A stretch of DNA of 64,000 nt, taken from positions 124,001 through 188,000 of the forward strand of contig CAJTBF010000004.1 in NCBI GenBank assembly GCA_910574195.1. Reading direction: 5' to 3'. The DNA is from Lachnospiraceae bacterium (lineage in GTDB: Bacteria > Bacillota > Clostridia > Lachnospirales > Lachnospiraceae). Under the pieces are notes generated by a model. That model saw only the letters and a list, made by a program, of their open reading frames with translations. It had not been told where the DNA came from and made no database searches. Shown here piece after piece: positions 8,365 through 18,151 of this stretch; position 1 is the first letter of the stretch, and every line of letters begins with the position of its first letter. Made by a program: the position numbers and the translations under genes.

Positions 8365-9135
8365 TTACTTTTGCCTTGTACGGTCAATCCGCATCTGCAG
8401 ATTTACGCCATACGGATTGATGGCTACGCCGACGCTTCCCTCCGGAAGAACGGCCGGGATTTTTTCCGCCGTCAAAACCATAGGCTTTAACGTATGCCCT
8501 TGATTCATCATGATAAATTTCTGGAACTCCTGTGCGTCGGTAAACACAGGCTGAAAGATTTTCCCGTCTTTTTGCTTCACCACCACAATCCCGCCGTCCT
8601 CCCTGGTTGGAAGGATATAACGGCCCTCCTGATAATGCACTAACATCTCCTCATGGAGTTCCCTCATCTCCTCTGTCAGTTTCGGTGTCTGCGTCCGACG
8701 TGTCTCCTGCATAAAGTAAAGAGCAGTCAGGTGCAGTTCCGGATTTTCAACCAACGTTTTTCCTTCCACTTCCTGTCTGCGCACAATCTCATGCAATTGG
8801 ATGGATACTTCGGTATTCTTCTTCCAGTTGACCAGGATACAATTCACTCCCATCGGCAGCAGCCCAATATAAAAAGCAGGCAGACCGCGCTTTTCTATCT
8901 TCACTGCCTGCGCAGGCTGTCTGTCTCTGGCCAGCGTTTTCACCGCCTCTTTTGCATCTTCTTCCTCAAAAAACAACAATACTTCATCATCATATGTTCT
9001 GGCATCGCACAACACATAAGGCATCTTTGTGCAGGGCGACAGCAGCACATATATGGTCTTTGCACTGCGCAGCATCCCCGCCGTCGCTTTTTTCAGCTCC
9101 TTCTCCCTGTCTTCTTTCTTCTTCTCTTCGCCCAT
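8365..9135 (-). CDS. SseB-like protein
   Basis: A 256-residue soluble protein. Its C-terminal part (VVKQKDGKIFQPVFTDAQEFQKF) has the pattern of the SseB N-terminal domain, found in many Gram-positive proteins of unknown role. The N-terminal half has a similar strand-helix pattern (ARTYDDEVLLFFEEEDAKEAV), suggesting two related domains. The ATG at 9135 follows GGAGGG by only 3 bases, which is short; ATGs further upstream in the same frame are possible but read poorly. No function can be assigned. Confidence 0.65.
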   Translation of the reverse strand: MGEEKKKEDREKELKKATAGMLRSAKTIYVLLSPCTKMPYVLCDARTYDDEVLLFFEEEDAKEAVKTLARDRQPAQAVKIEKRGLPAFYIGLLPMGVNCILVNWKKNTEVSIQLHEIVRRQEVEGKTLVENPELHLTALYFMQETRRTQTPKLTEEMRELHEEMLVHYQEGRYILPTREDGGIVVVKQKDGKIFQPVFTDAQEFQKFIMMNQGHTLKPMVLTAEKIPAVLPEGSVGVAINPYGVNLQMRIDRTRQK

Positions 9136-9196
9136 AAACCCTCCATTCCGCCGCCGTAGGCAGCACAAGTCTGCATACATCCCCGCCTGCACAAAT

Positions 9197-10060
9197 TCAG
9201 GCGTGTTTTCTGTTGTATAAAAACATCAGGACTGCCATGGAGCAAATTACCACATACCCAATCCAGCTCAGCAAATCCGGAATCTGCCCAAACACAAAAA
9301 AGCCAAGCATTGCCGAGAAAATAATCTGCGAATAGTCATAAACCGAGATCTCCTTTGCCGGCGCATGAAAGTAAGCCGCTGTAATACTGAACTGCCCTCC
9401 CGCCGCCGACAACCCTGCAAGAAGCAAATAGAAAAGCTGCATTCGGGACATGGGATGATAGGAAAACAGCAGATACGGCAATGTAACCGCACAGGAGAAC
9501 GCAGAAAATGCGAACACCACAAAAGGGCCTTTCTCCCCCCGCTGTCCCAATACCCGGACATACGTGTATGCAACGCCAGCCCCCAATCCTCCCAGCAGCC
9601 CTACCAGCGCCGCCGGAGAATGAAAGATTGCCGCCGTCGGTTTTATGATCAAAAGACTTCCCAGAAAAGCCCCCGTCACAATCATTGCCTGCGGAACCCG
9701 GATCTTTTCTTTCAAGATCAGATAACTGAAAATGATGGCAAAAAACGGCGACATCTTATTCAGCATGGAAGCATCCGCCAAAACCAGATGATCCACCGCA
9801 TAAAAATTGCTCAGAATCCCGACCGTTCCCGCCGCCGACCGAAAGAACAAATATTTCAGATTTTCTCGTTTTCCGGAAAATTTTACCCCTTCTTTTTTTA
9901 TGATAACAGTAGCCAGAATCAGGGAAGACAGATTCCGGAAAAAACTTTTCTGCACAGACGGCAAATCTCCGGAAAGCCGTACAAACATGGCCATAAGTGC
10001 AAAGAAAAAAGCAGAGACTATAATATAGAATATTCCGATGTACTTCCTCTTTTCCTGCAT
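9197..10060 (-). CDS. EamA/DMT-family transporter
   Basis: A 287-residue membrane protein with ten predicted helices in two repeats of five, the drug/metabolite transporter (EamA) layout. Such proteins export metabolites, often amino acids or bases; the substrate is unknown. The ATG at 10060 is chosen because GGGAGAG lies 3-8 bases before it and the hydrophobic repeat starts soon after; the longer frame to 10132 reads unlike the family. A 6-bp hairpin sits over the stop codon but lacks a T-run. Confidence 0.85.
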   Translation of the reverse strand: MQEKRKYIGIFYIIVSAFFFALMAMFVRLSGDLPSVQKSFFRNLSSLILATVIIKKEGVKFSGKRENLKYLFFRSAAGTVGILSNFYAVDHLVLADASMLNKMSPFFAIIFSYLILKEKIRVPQAMIVTGAFLGSLLIIKPTAAIFHSPAALVGLLGGLGAGVAYTYVRVLGQRGEKGPFVVFAFSAFSCAVTLPYLLFSYHPMSRMQLFYLLLAGLSAAGGQFSITAAYFHAPAKEISVYDYSQIIFSAMLGFFVFGQIPDLLSWIGYVVICSMAVLMFLYNRKHA

Positions 10061-10218
10061 CTCTCTCCCACCTTTTCCCGCATATTCCAAAACCAGTTCC
10101 ATCTCCGGCAAGCATTCCCAACAGTGCTCCATACTCGTACGTCATAATACGAATGTCCGATCTTTCTGTCTGCCCCGCAGTCAAGTTGTTTTCTCCCAAA
10201 AAGTCCGGCAGACCTCTT

Positions 10219-10896
10219 TCATGGCAAAATCCAGGGAAGCTTCGCCGCTTTCCTCCAGAACGCATCAAAATTTCCAAATCCCGGCAAATAAATATCCGCT
10301 GTATTCCAGATCTTTCCAAGCTGTCGGTCATTGGTTTTATCATAAACCGCCACTGTCAAAAATCCGGCCTTTTTTGCCGTTTTGATGGCAGGAAGGGAAT
10401 CTTCAAATACCAAAGTCTCAAAGGGCTCTGTATCCAACTGCAGAGAGGCCGCCAGATAAATATCCGGACGTTTTTTATCCGCCCCCATTTCTTCACAGGT
10501 CAGGATTCCCGCAAACCAATTTCTTATATGAAGACGTCGAAGCGCCGCCTCGGCGCACTCTCTGTCGCTTGAGGTAGCAATCAACATCGGGATCTGTTTT
10601 TCGCGCATTCCCTCCAAAAATTCTCTTGCCCCCTCTTTTAAAGGGACTTTTTCCTCATAAAAATCTTTGATCTTTCTGACCACACCGCTTCGGACCTCTT
10701 CCTGTGTCATATCCAAATGATACCGCGTAATCAGATATTCTACCCCCTGCTGCATCCCCATGGAAAAAAGAATCTCGCCCAGTCCTTTTTCCGCCTCAAT
10801 TCCCAGGGAACGTAAATAAAGTTCCCCCAGATTTTCCCAGACAGGCATAGAGTTCAGCAAGGTCCCGTCCAGATCAAATATCGCACCCTTAATCAT
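10219..10896 (-). CDS. HAD-family phosphatase (beta-phosphoglucomutase-like)
   Basis: A 225-residue haloacid-dehalogenase-fold hydrolase. Motif I is IFDLDGTLLNS, motif II ATSS, the lysine is in ADKKRPD, and motif IV is VFEDSLPAI. The alpha-helical cap between motifs I and II is of the beta-phosphoglucomutase/phosphoglycolate phosphatase subtype. It acts on a small phosphorylated metabolite or sugar, not further defined. GGAAGAGG precedes the ATG by about 7 bases. Confidence 0.88.
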   Translation of the reverse strand: MIKGAIFDLDGTLLNSMPVWENLGELYLRSLGIEAEKGLGEILFSMGMQQGVEYLITRYHLDMTQEEVRSGVVRKIKDFYEEKVPLKEGAREFLEGMREKQIPMLIATSSDRECAEAALRRLHIRNWFAGILTCEEMGADKKRPDIYLAASLQLDTEPFETLVFEDSLPAIKTAKKAGFLTVAVYDKTNDRQLGKIWNTADIYLPGFGNFDAFWRKAAKLPWILP

Positions 10897-11018
10897 AGAT
10901 CTTCCTCTTCCTACCGCAGGAAATTCTAATAATCACTGCCTTGACCTCTTCCTCCGACCTTCCCATAAAATGGACCCCATCAGCGCTTTGGCCAATATAG
11001 ACTTTCCTAAAATGTTTT

Positions 11019-14000
11019 TCAAACTGTGGCAATATCCACCAAAGTCAATTTTCTGATATCCGTATTCTCCAGACTGGTAATCAAAGCCTGCGCCGTATCC
11101 AACGCCGTCAATACATTCACCCCTGTCTCAATGGCATTGCGCCGGATCACGAAACCGTCCCGGGAATGATCTGCCCCCTGTGCCGGCGTATCAATAATCA
11201 GATCAATCTCGTGTCCTAAAATGAGATCCAACAAATTGGGAGATTCCTGCTCGATCTTGCGCACCGGAATCGCTTTCACACCACCGTTTCTCAATGCTTC
11301 CGCCGTTCCCGCCGTGGCAAAAATCCGATATCCGATTTTTTCAAACCGCCGTCCGATCTCCACTATCTCTTCTTTATCATCCTCTCTTACGCTGATGATC
11401 ATATTCTTAAATTTCGGCAAACGGATCCCCGCGCCGATAAATGCCTTGTAGAGAGCCTCATCAAACGTTCGGGCAATTCCCAGGCATTCCCCGGTTGATT
11501 TCATCTCCGGGCCCAGACTGATATCTGCGCCGCGGATCTTTTCGAAGGAAAAGACCGGCATTTTAATCGCAAAATATTCCGCTTCTTTTTGCAGCCCCGG
11601 CGTGTACCCCAGTTCCCGGATTTTACTGCCGATAATCACCTTTGTCGCCAGCGGAACAATCGGAATTCCTGTCACCTTACTGATATAGGGTACGGTACGG
11701 CTGGACCGCGGATTTACCTCGATCACATAGACGTCTTCCTCCCCGCAGACAATAAACTGAATGTTGATCAATCCGATCACGTGCAGGGAACGCGCCAGTC
11801 TCCGCGTATATTCCGCAATCTTTTCCTTGGCCGCTTTCGTCAGACTCTGCGCCGGATATACGGAAATACTGTCCCCGGAATGAATCCCGGCGCGCTCAAT
11901 ATGCTCCATAATCCCCGGAATCAGAATATCCTCTCCGTCGCATACCGCATCCACCTCGATTTCCTTTCCTTTCAGATACTTGTCCACCAGGATCGGATGG
12001 TCCTGCGCAATCCGGTTGATGATCCCGATAAATTCATCAATATCATGATCGTTGATGGCAATCTGCATCCCCTGTCCGCCCAGCACATAGGATGGTCTTA
12101 CCAGCACCGGGTAGCCCAGCCGGTTGGCCACCTCTTTTGCCTCTTCCGCGGTAAACACGGTCCCGCCGGTGGGACGTGGAATCCGGCATTCCTCCAGAAT
12201 CTTGTCAAACAGTTCCCGGTCTTCCGCTTTATCCACATTCTCCGCAGAAGTCCCCAAAATCGGCACGCCCATCTTCATTAAACTTTCCGTCAGCTTGATG
12301 GCCGTCTGCCCTCCAAATTGTACTACCGCGCCGTCGGGCTTCTCTATATCCACAATACTTTCCACATCCTCCGGGGTCAAAGGTTCAAAATACAACTTAT
12401 CCGCAATGTCGAAATCCGTGCTCACGGTCTCCGGATTATTGTTCACAATGATGGTCTCATACCCTTCCCTGGAAAATGCCCAGGTACAGTGTACGGAACA
12501 AAAATCAAATTCAATCCCCTGCCCGATCCGAATGGGGCCGGAACCAAGTACCAGCACCTTTTTCCGCTCCCTGGTTTCTTCCACTTCATTCTCACTGCCG
12601 AACACGGAATAATAGTACGGCGTCTGTGCGGCAAATTCCGCCGCGCAGGTATCTACCATCTTATAGGCCGCCACAATGCCATTGGCATGCCGCAGATCAT
12701 GAATTTCGTGTTCCTGCTTTCCCGTCAGCCTGCCAATCACAGAATCCGGGAACTCCATTCGCTTTGCTTCTGCAAGAAGCTCCGGCGTCAGTTCCTGTGT
12801 CTGAAGCGCCTGTTCCATCTCCACAATCCGCGCAAATTTATCAATAAACCACTTATCAATCCTGGTCACCGCATAAATCTTATCATAGTCCATTCCCCGG
12901 CGGAGCGCCTCCGCAATCCGCCACATCCGCATATCATCCACAATGACTAACTGTTCTTCCAGTTCTTCCATGGACAGATGAGAAAAGTCATAGGACAAAA
13001 GACAATCCACATGCTGTTCCAGTGACCGGATTGCTTTCATCAATGCGCCTTCAAAGTTATCGCAAATACTCATCACTTCCCCTGTGGCTTTCATCTGTGT
13101 TGTAAGCGTCCGCTTTGCACTGATGAACTTATCAAAAGGAAGCCGGGGAATTTTTACAACACAATAATCCAGCATAGGTTCAAAGCTGGCATAGGTCTTA
13201 TGGGTAATTGCATTCTTGATTTCATCCAGTGTGTAGCCCAACGCAATCTTCGCCGCCACCTTTGCAATGGGATATCCGGTCGCCTTGGAGGCCAGCGCAG
13301 AAGAACGGCTGACACGCGGATTCACCTCAATGACACAATATTCAAACGAATCGGGATGCAGTGCATACTGTACATTACATCCTCCGGTGATATTCAACTC
13401 ACTGATAATATTCAACGCAGAGGTACGCAGCATCTGATATTCTTTGTCCCCCAGCGTCTGAGACGGCGCCACCACGATACTGTCTCCGGTATGCACGCCC
13501 ACCGGGTCAATATTTTCCATGTTACATACGGTGATACAATTCCCGTTACTATCCCGCATCACTTCATATTCAATCTCTTTCCAGCCGGCGATACAGCGTT
13601 CTACCAACACCTGTCCCACACGGGAAAGCCGCAGGCCGTTCTCCAGAATCTCCACAAGCTGCTGGGAATTGTGTGCAATTCCGCCGCCGCTTCCCCCCAG
13701 AGTATATGCAGGGCGCAGCACCACCGGATACCCGATCTGATTGGCAAAGGCCAGACCGTCCTCCACTGACTCCACCACCAGAGAAGCCGCCACCGGCTCC
13801 CCGATCTTCTCCATGGTTGCCTTGAATTCCAAACGGTCTTCCGCCTTTTTGATGGTCTCGGAAGTGGTCCCGATCAAACGGACATGGTTTTCCCTCAAAA
13901 ACCCGGATTCCTCCAGCTCCATGGCCAGATTCAATCCGGCCTGTCCGCCCAGCGTCGGCAGAATACTGTCCGGATGTTCTTTCTGAATCAGCTGTTCCAC

Positions 14001-14219
14001 AACTTCTACCGTCAGCGGTTCGATGTAAACTTTGTCCGCAATATCTTTATCGGTCATGATGGTCGCCGGGTTGGAATTGAGAAGTACCACTTCCAAATTC
14101 TCTTCTTTCAAAGAACGGCATGCCTGTGTCCCCGCATAATCAAATTCGGCCGCCTGCCCGATCACAATCGGACCGGAACCGATCACCAGTACTTTTTTGA
14201 TGCTGTTATCTCTTGGCAT
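11019..14219 (-). CDS. carB: Carbamoyl-phosphate synthase large chain
   Basis: A 1066-residue large subunit. It shows two homologous halves, each starting with a nucleotide-fold motif (KKVLVIGSGPIVIGQAAEFDY near residue 8; KVLVLGSGPIRIGQGIEFDF near 560) and carrying an ATP-grasp domain (EVNPRVSRSSALASKATGYP; EVNPRSSRTVPYISKVTGIP). A C-terminal methylglyoxal-synthase-like allosteric domain follows. It makes carbamoyl phosphate from bicarbonate, ammonia and 2 ATP for pyrimidine and arginine synthesis. Its ATG overlaps the carA stop by one base (TAATG). Full family length. Confidence 0.98.
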   Translation of the reverse strand: MPRDNSIKKVLVIGSGPIVIGQAAEFDYAGTQACRSLKEENLEVVLLNSNPATIMTDKDIADKVYIEPLTVEVVEQLIQKEHPDSILPTLGGQAGLNLAMELEESGFLRENHVRLIGTTSETIKKAEDRLEFKATMEKIGEPVAASLVVESVEDGLAFANQIGYPVVLRPAYTLGGSGGGIAHNSQQLVEILENGLRLSRVGQVLVERCIAGWKEIEYEVMRDSNGNCITVCNMENIDPVGVHTGDSIVVAPSQTLGDKEYQMLRTSALNIISELNITGGCNVQYALHPDSFEYCVIEVNPRVSRSSALASKATGYPIAKVAAKIALGYTLDEIKNAITHKTYASFEPMLDYCVVKIPRLPFDKFISAKRTLTTQMKATGEVMSICDNFEGALMKAIRSLEQHVDCLLSYDFSHLSMEELEEQLVIVDDMRMWRIAEALRRGMDYDKIYAVTRIDKWFIDKFARIVEMEQALQTQELTPELLAEAKRMEFPDSVIGRLTGKQEHEIHDLRHANGIVAAYKMVDTCAAEFAAQTPYYYSVFGSENEVEETRERKKVLVLGSGPIRIGQGIEFDFCSVHCTWAFSREGYETIIVNNNPETVSTDFDIADKLYFEPLTPEDVESIVDIEKPDGAVVQFGGQTAIKLTESLMKMGVPILGTSAENVDKAEDRELFDKILEECRIPRPTGGTVFTAEEAKEVANRLGYPVLVRPSYVLGGQGMQIAINDHDIDEFIGIINRIAQDHPILVDKYLKGKEIEVDAVCDGEDILIPGIMEHIERAGIHSGDSISVYPAQSLTKAAKEKIAEYTRRLARSLHVIGLINIQFIVCGEEDVYVIEVNPRSSRTVPYISKVTGIPIVPLATKVIIGSKIRELGYTPGLQKEAEYFAIKMPVFSFEKIRGADISLGPEMKSTGECLGIARTFDEALYKAFIGAGIRLPKFKNMIISVREDDKEEIVEIGRRFEKIGYRIFATAGTAEALRNGGVKAIPVRKIEQESPNLLDLILGHEIDLIIDTPAQGADHSRDGFVIRRNAIETGVNVLTALDTAQALITSLENTDIRKLTLVDIATV

Positions 14220-15289
14220 TACTCTGCACCTCCCATCATCTCCATAAAGCGGTCAAACAAATAGGCTGAATCCTGCGGTCCCGGACATGCTTCCGGATGA
14301 AACTGCACCGTAAAAATATTCTTTCCCACGTACTCCAGCCCCTCGTTTGTCCCGTCATTCACATTGACAAATGCCGGAACTGCCACCGACGTATCCAAAT
14401 TCTCTGTATCCACCACGTATCCGTGATTCTGTGAAGAAATATAGACGCGCCCGGTCCGCAGATCCTTCACCGGATGATTCCCGCCTCTGTGTCCGTATTT
14501 TAACTTGTGAGTGGACGCTCCGGAAGCCAGCGCCATCAACTGATGTCCCAGACAGATGGCAAAAATCGGAATCTCCGTGCGATACAGCTTTTTCAGCTCT
14601 TCAATAATCGAAACACAGGCCGCCGGATCCCCAGGCCCGTTGGAAAGCATAATCCCGTCCGGTTTTGATGCAATGATCTCCTCCGCCTTCGTATCTGCCG
14701 GATAAATCGTCACCTCGCATCCCCGCCTGTGCAGAGATCTGGCAATATTATCCTTCGCCCCCAGATCCAGAAGCGCTACTTTCTTTCCTTCTCCTTGCAG
14801 CACTTTCTTTTCCGTACAGGTCACTCTGGAAACAACGTCTCCTACTTTGTATGCTTTTAACCGGGGAAGAATCTCTTCCATCCGATACGCCTCATTGGTC
14901 GTAATCATCCCGTTCATGGTCCCTTTTTCACGCAGAATCTTGGTCAGCGCGCGGGTATCAATCCCCGCGATTCCCGGAATATCCTGCGCTTCCAAAAATG
15001 CCTGGATTGTCCCTTCACACCGGAAATTGCTGGGCATACGGGACAGTTCCCTCACAATGTACCCGTCCGGCCATGCTTTTACAGATTCCATATCCGGCGT
15101 GATCCCATAATTTCCAATTAAAGGATAGGTCATCACCACAGCCTGTCCCGCATAGGAAGGATCTGTCAACACCTCTAAGTAGCCTGTCATCGACGTATTA
15201 AATACGATCTCACTCACCATGTCTCTTGTCGAACCAATACTGCTCCCCGTAAATACGGTTCCGTCCTCCAAAATCAGAAACGCTTTCAT
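14219..15289 (-). CDS. carA: Carbamoyl-phosphate synthase small chain
   Basis: A 356-residue glutaminase subunit. The N-terminal CPSase domain (TGYLEVLTDPSYAGQ) is followed by a class I amidotransferase domain with SNGPGDP, the nucleophile in FAICLGHQ and the His-Glu pair in QFHPEA. It supplies ammonia to CarB. The ATG at 15289 has AGGTG 7 bases before it; the open frame extends to 15388 but that part reads non-family. A single good promoter lies about 150 bases upstream. With pyrE at the other end of the window, pyrimidine genes are not clustered here. Confidence 0.98.
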   Translation of the reverse strand: MKAFLILEDGTVFTGSSIGSTRDMVSEIVFNTSMTGYLEVLTDPSYAGQAVVMTYPLIGNYGITPDMESVKAWPDGYIVRELSRMPSNFRCEGTIQAFLEAQDIPGIAGIDTRALTKILREKGTMNGMITTNEAYRMEEILPRLKAYKVGDVVSRVTCTEKKVLQGEGKKVALLDLGAKDNIARSLHRRGCEVTIYPADTKAEEIIASKPDGIMLSNGPGDPAACVSIIEELKKLYRTEIPIFAICLGHQLMALASGASTHKLKYGHRGGNHPVKDLRTGRVYISSQNHGYVVDTENLDTSVAVPAFVNVNDGTNEGLEYVGKNIFTVQFHPEACPGPQDSAYLFDRFMEMMGGAE

Positions 15290-15437
15290 CTGTTCACCTG
15301 TCCCTTCCTGTGCCATGTTCAGTTGCCGGTATACAAGAAAATCCGCCCTCAACAGCTTTTTGCGCATACCAATGCATAAGAAAGGCACTCTTGGAGTCTT
15401 TTTCCTTCCAGAGCGCCCTCATTCTCAAATTGTTAAG

Positions 15438-15466
15438 ATTATACTACAACTACTCCAAGAATTCAA
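15438..15466 (-). promoter_or_regulatory. Sigma-A-type promoter for carAB
   Basis: On the minus strand TTGAAT (15461-15466), a 17-base spacer, and TATAAT (15438-15443). The predicted start is about 140 bases before carA. Confidence 0.65.
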
Positions 15467-15628
15467 CCGGTTTTTCTTCTCCCTTCTTAAGGAACTTAAA
15501 ATTTCGTCATATTCCATAGTTATAAACCGCCTTTTTGCAAGGAACCGGATTCCTCATAGCAGAACGCGCATCCTCCGCCTCCGTACAGCAGAGTGCACGG
15601 CGCGGATGTGGAAAATAACAAAAAATGT

Positions 15629-15657
15629 ACACAAAATCAACCCTCTCTCATATACTA
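15629..15657 (+). promoter_or_regulatory. Sigma-K-type sporulation promoter
   Basis: ACAC (15629-15632), 16 bases, CATATACTA (15649-15657). This fits the known sigma-K pattern (AC near -35, CATAnnnTA at -10). The same arrangement appears before sigK at 31209-31237. It sits 30 bases before the spore-type gene at 15687. Confidence 0.5.
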
Positions 15658-15686
15658 AGTAGAGAATACCTGCAAGGAAGAACGCG

Positions 15687-16979
15687 ATGGTTCATATCAA
15701 AGCAATGCAAACAGACGAAAGAAGCCGGGCCGCAAATGCCGGACAGATCGGCAAGGGGAAACTGCAGATCAACGTTACTTCACAGATCAATTCTTTTCCC
15801 GTGGCGGATGCGGAAGTCGCGGTTTCCTATACCGGAGTCCCCGACAGTACACTGGAACAGTTAAAAACAGACAGTTCCGGTCAGACCGAAGAGATCGAAC
15901 TGGACGCGCCTCCTCTGGAATACAGCCTGAATCCGGACATTGAGGCTCAACCCTATTCCGAATATACCCTGATTATCCGGGCGCCGGGATTTGAACCGGT
16001 CAGCATCTCCGGCGCAGAAATCCTGCCGGATGTAACCGCAGTCCAGAACGTACGGTTAAATCCCCTGGAACCGACACAAACCGGAGAAGAAGTATTTGTA
16101 ATTCCCGCCCACACTTTGTACGGGGAGTATCCGCCCAAAATTGCAGAAGATGAGATCAAGCCTACAAATGAAACCGGAGAAATCGTACTCAGCCGGGTCG
16201 TCGTTCCGGAATACATTGTCGTACATGACGGTTCCCCACGGGACTCCACCGCTACCAATTACTATGTAAAATACCGGGACTATATTAAAAATGTAGCTTC
16301 CAGTGAAATCTATGCAACCTGGCCTGCAGCTGCAATTCGCGCCAATGTTCTGGCCATCATGTCCTTTACCCTCAACCGGGTGTACACAGAATGGTACCGA
16401 AACCGCGGGTATGATTTCACGATCACCTCCTCCACCGCTTTCGATCATAAATGGATTCCGGAACGGAATATCTATGATACCATTTCCGTAATCGTCGATG
16501 AATTATTTGCAAACTATCTCTCCCGTCCGAACGTCAGGCAACCCATCCTGACGCAATATTGTGACGGCCGAAGAGTATCCTGTCCCAACTGGATGACACA
16601 ATGGGGATCCATGTCACTGGCAGAACAGGGCTATTCCGCCATTGAAATTCTCCGCTATTATTATGGGGAAAATATGTATATCAACACTGCCCAGGAGATT
16701 TCCGGTATTCCTTCCTCCTGGCCTGGCTATACCCTGGAAATCGGTTCCCGCGGTGATAAAGTCCGCCAGGTACAGGAACAGTTAAATGTCATCGCCGGCG
16801 CCTATCCTGCCATTCCGAAAATCCAGGCAGATGGTATCTACGGTCCGGCTACGTCCGAAGCCGTAAGGGTCTTTCAATCTGTCTTTGGGCTTCCCAAGAC
16901 CGGAACCATTGATTACCCCACATGGTATAAAATTTCAGAGATCTATGTAGGCGTATCCAGGATTGCCGAACTTAGCTGA
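15687..16979 (+). CDS. Peptidoglycan-binding protein, probable sporulation-stage
   Basis: A 430-residue protein with no signal peptide. Residues ~20-130 look like a carboxypeptidase-regulatory-like beta fold. Residues ~195-330 (IRANVLAIMSFTLNRVYTEW ... ILTQYCDGRR) resemble the SpoIID-like fold found in spore proteins. Residues ~345-425 are a peptidoglycan-binding type 1 repeat (GSRGDKVRQVQEQLN ... DGIYGPATSEAVRVFQ). A sigma-K-type promoter, an AAGGAAG ribosome site and a strong terminator frame it as a single-gene unit. It is likely made late in the mother cell and placed on the spore cortex or coat (inference). The exact activity is unknown. Confidence 0.75.
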   Translation: MVHIKAMQTDERSRAANAGQIGKGKLQINVTSQINSFPVADAEVAVSYTGVPDSTLEQLKTDSSGQTEEIELDAPPLEYSLNPDIEAQPYSEYTLIIRAPGFEPVSISGAEILPDVTAVQNVRLNPLEPTQTGEEVFVIPAHTLYGEYPPKIAEDEIKPTNETGEIVLSRVVVPEYIVVHDGSPRDSTATNYYVKYRDYIKNVASSEIYATWPAAAIRANVLAIMSFTLNRVYTEWYRNRGYDFTITSSTAFDHKWIPERNIYDTISVIVDELFANYLSRPNVRQPILTQYCDGRRVSCPNWMTQWGSMSLAEQGYSAIEILRYYYGENMYINTAQEISGIPSSWPGYTLEIGSRGDKVRQVQEQLNVIAGAYPAIPKIQADGIYGPATSEAVRVFQSVFGLPKTGTIDYPTWYKISEIYVGVSRIAELS

Positions 16980-16989
16980 CCACCATAGA

Positions 16990-17034
16990 AAAATCCGGCT
17001 CATTCTGCCAAAGGCATACATGAGCCGGATTTCC
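16990..17034. terminator. Bidirectional intrinsic terminator
   Basis: A 13-bp perfect stem (AAATCCGGCTCAT / ATGAGCCGGATTT) with a ~16-base loop. It has A/T tails on both sides and serves the plus-strand gene ending at 16979 and the minus-strand gene ending at 17035. Confidence 0.85.
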
Positions 17035-17211
17035 TTATTCTGCCAGCGAATAAATCCGAAGAAAATCTTTTCTTTCTTCTCTGTTCATCTTCACAAAATC
17101 TGTGAACGCCACATCCACATGGTACATTGGACTGCCGCAGCAAACCGCACGGCTCTGGTTATTTGTATAAAAGTATTTTTTACATTTTATACAATAATAA
17201 ACCTGCATCAT
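17035..17211 (-). CDS. Small zinc-ribbon-like protein
   Basis: A 58-residue protein, CIKCKKYF near the start and CC about 20 residues later (AVCCGSP), which could bind one zinc ion. The rest is charged and helical (EFVKM-like DFVKMNREERKDFL). Similar short proteins occur in Lachnospiraceae, function unknown. Of three ATGs (17220, 17211, 17208) the middle one has the best spacing, about 10 bases from AGGGGG. Confidence 0.65.
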   Translation of the reverse strand: MMQVYYCIKCKKYFYTNNQSRAVCCGSPMYHVDVAFTDFVKMNREERKDFLRIYSLAE

Positions 17212-17538
17212 TTGTATCATTCCCCCTTTTTCAAATATATCTGCAAGGTTTCTGTGGTGTCGGGACAGGCATTCCTTTCACCTTGATTTCTTTACCCCCG
17301 TAAAGAACATGATAAATTTTTGAAATTAAAAACAGATGCTCTTCGTAACACAAAAAACACCTGTCTCTCTTTTGCGATAACATCACTCTGGTTAGGACCG
17401 TGCATGTGCCGTGTAACTTGTACATGCGCCATAGCTTCATCACATCTATGCTAAAATATATGAAATTCCCTTTTTCGATTAAATCATGTAGTTCCGGTCA
17501 TATGGGAATTCCATCCACATCCTAACCAAACTTTACTC
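17212..17538. other. Gene-free stretch between zinc-ribbon gene and efp
   Basis: About 330 bases. A short open frame (17231-17443 minus) has no ribosome site and no recognisable pattern. An inverted repeat GAAATTCCC / GGGAATTCC lies near 17462-17509, between efp and this region, but has no clear T-run. Nothing else seen. Confidence 0.4.
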
Positions 17539-18096
17539 CTATACTCTTGACAGGTATTCACCAGTCCGCGTATCAATCTTCAGTACATCTCCCATTTCCA
17601 CAAACAACGGAACCATTACCGTAGCTCCGGTCTCCACTGTGGCCGGTTTTGTAGCACCCTGTGCGGTATCCCCCTTAAAACCGGGTTCTGTCTCTGTGAT
17701 TGCCAACTCCACGAACAAGGGCGGTTCCACTGAGAATACATTCCCGTTATGTGAACAGATCTTCACACTCTCGTTCTCTTTCACAAACTTCAGTGCATCT
17801 CCAACCACCTCAGAATTCAATGCAATCTGATCATAGGTCTCCACATCCATAAAATTGTATAAATCCCCATCCTGGTACAGATACTGCATCTCTTTTCTGT
17901 CAATATGCGCTTTGGGGAACTTTTCTGTCGGACGGAATGTTTTTTCTACTACACCGCCGCTGATAATATTCTTTAACTTGGTTCGAACAAACGCTGCGCC
18001 TTTTCCCGGCTTTACATGCTGAAACTCCAAAATCTGGTATATATTTCCTTCAATCTCAACTGTAACACCGTTTTTAAATTCTCCTGCTGCGATCAT
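17539..18096 (-). CDS. efp: Elongation factor P
   Basis: A 185-residue factor of usual length. KOW-like domain I carries the loop [12 protein letters not shown] with the lysine that is modified in many bacteria; OB domains II and III follow, with the family-typical [28 protein letters not shown] end. It relieves ribosome stalling at consecutive prolines. AAGGAGGA precedes the ATG. It has its own promoter at 18152-18180, just after yqeG. No EpmA/YmfI-type modification gene lies nearby. Confidence 0.98.
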   Translation of the reverse strand: MIAAGEFKNGVTVEIEGNIYQILEFQHVKPGKGAAFVRTKLKNIISGGVVEKTFRPTEKFPKAHIDRKEMQYLYQDGDLYNFMDVETYDQIALNSEVVGDALKFVKENESVKICSHNGNVFSVEPPLFVELAITETEPGFKGDTAQGATKPATVETGATVMVPLFVEMGDVLKIDTRTGEYLSRV

Positions 18097-18151
18097 CTAT
18101 AATCCTCCTTCGATTGCATAATTCACATGCGCAAATTCTCAGTTTTTTACC

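Larger units (their letters stand above)
15290..15686. other. Divergent region between carA and a sporulation gene
   Basis: About 400 bases. On the minus strand it holds the carAB promoter and a ~150-base leader with an 8-bp stem (GGCGCTCT / AGAGTGCC, one G-U) followed by TTTCTT near 15370-15410, a weak attenuator candidate. On the plus strand it holds a sigma-K-type promoter. Confidence 0.45.

Noticed and set aside
9183-9203. Hairpin at the EamA gene stop as terminator
   Set aside because: Only a 6-bp stem and no T-run follows.
17231-17443. 70-codon Cys-containing open frame before the zinc-ribbon gene
   Set aside because: A short precursor peptide was considered, but there is no ribosome site, maturase or transporter near it.
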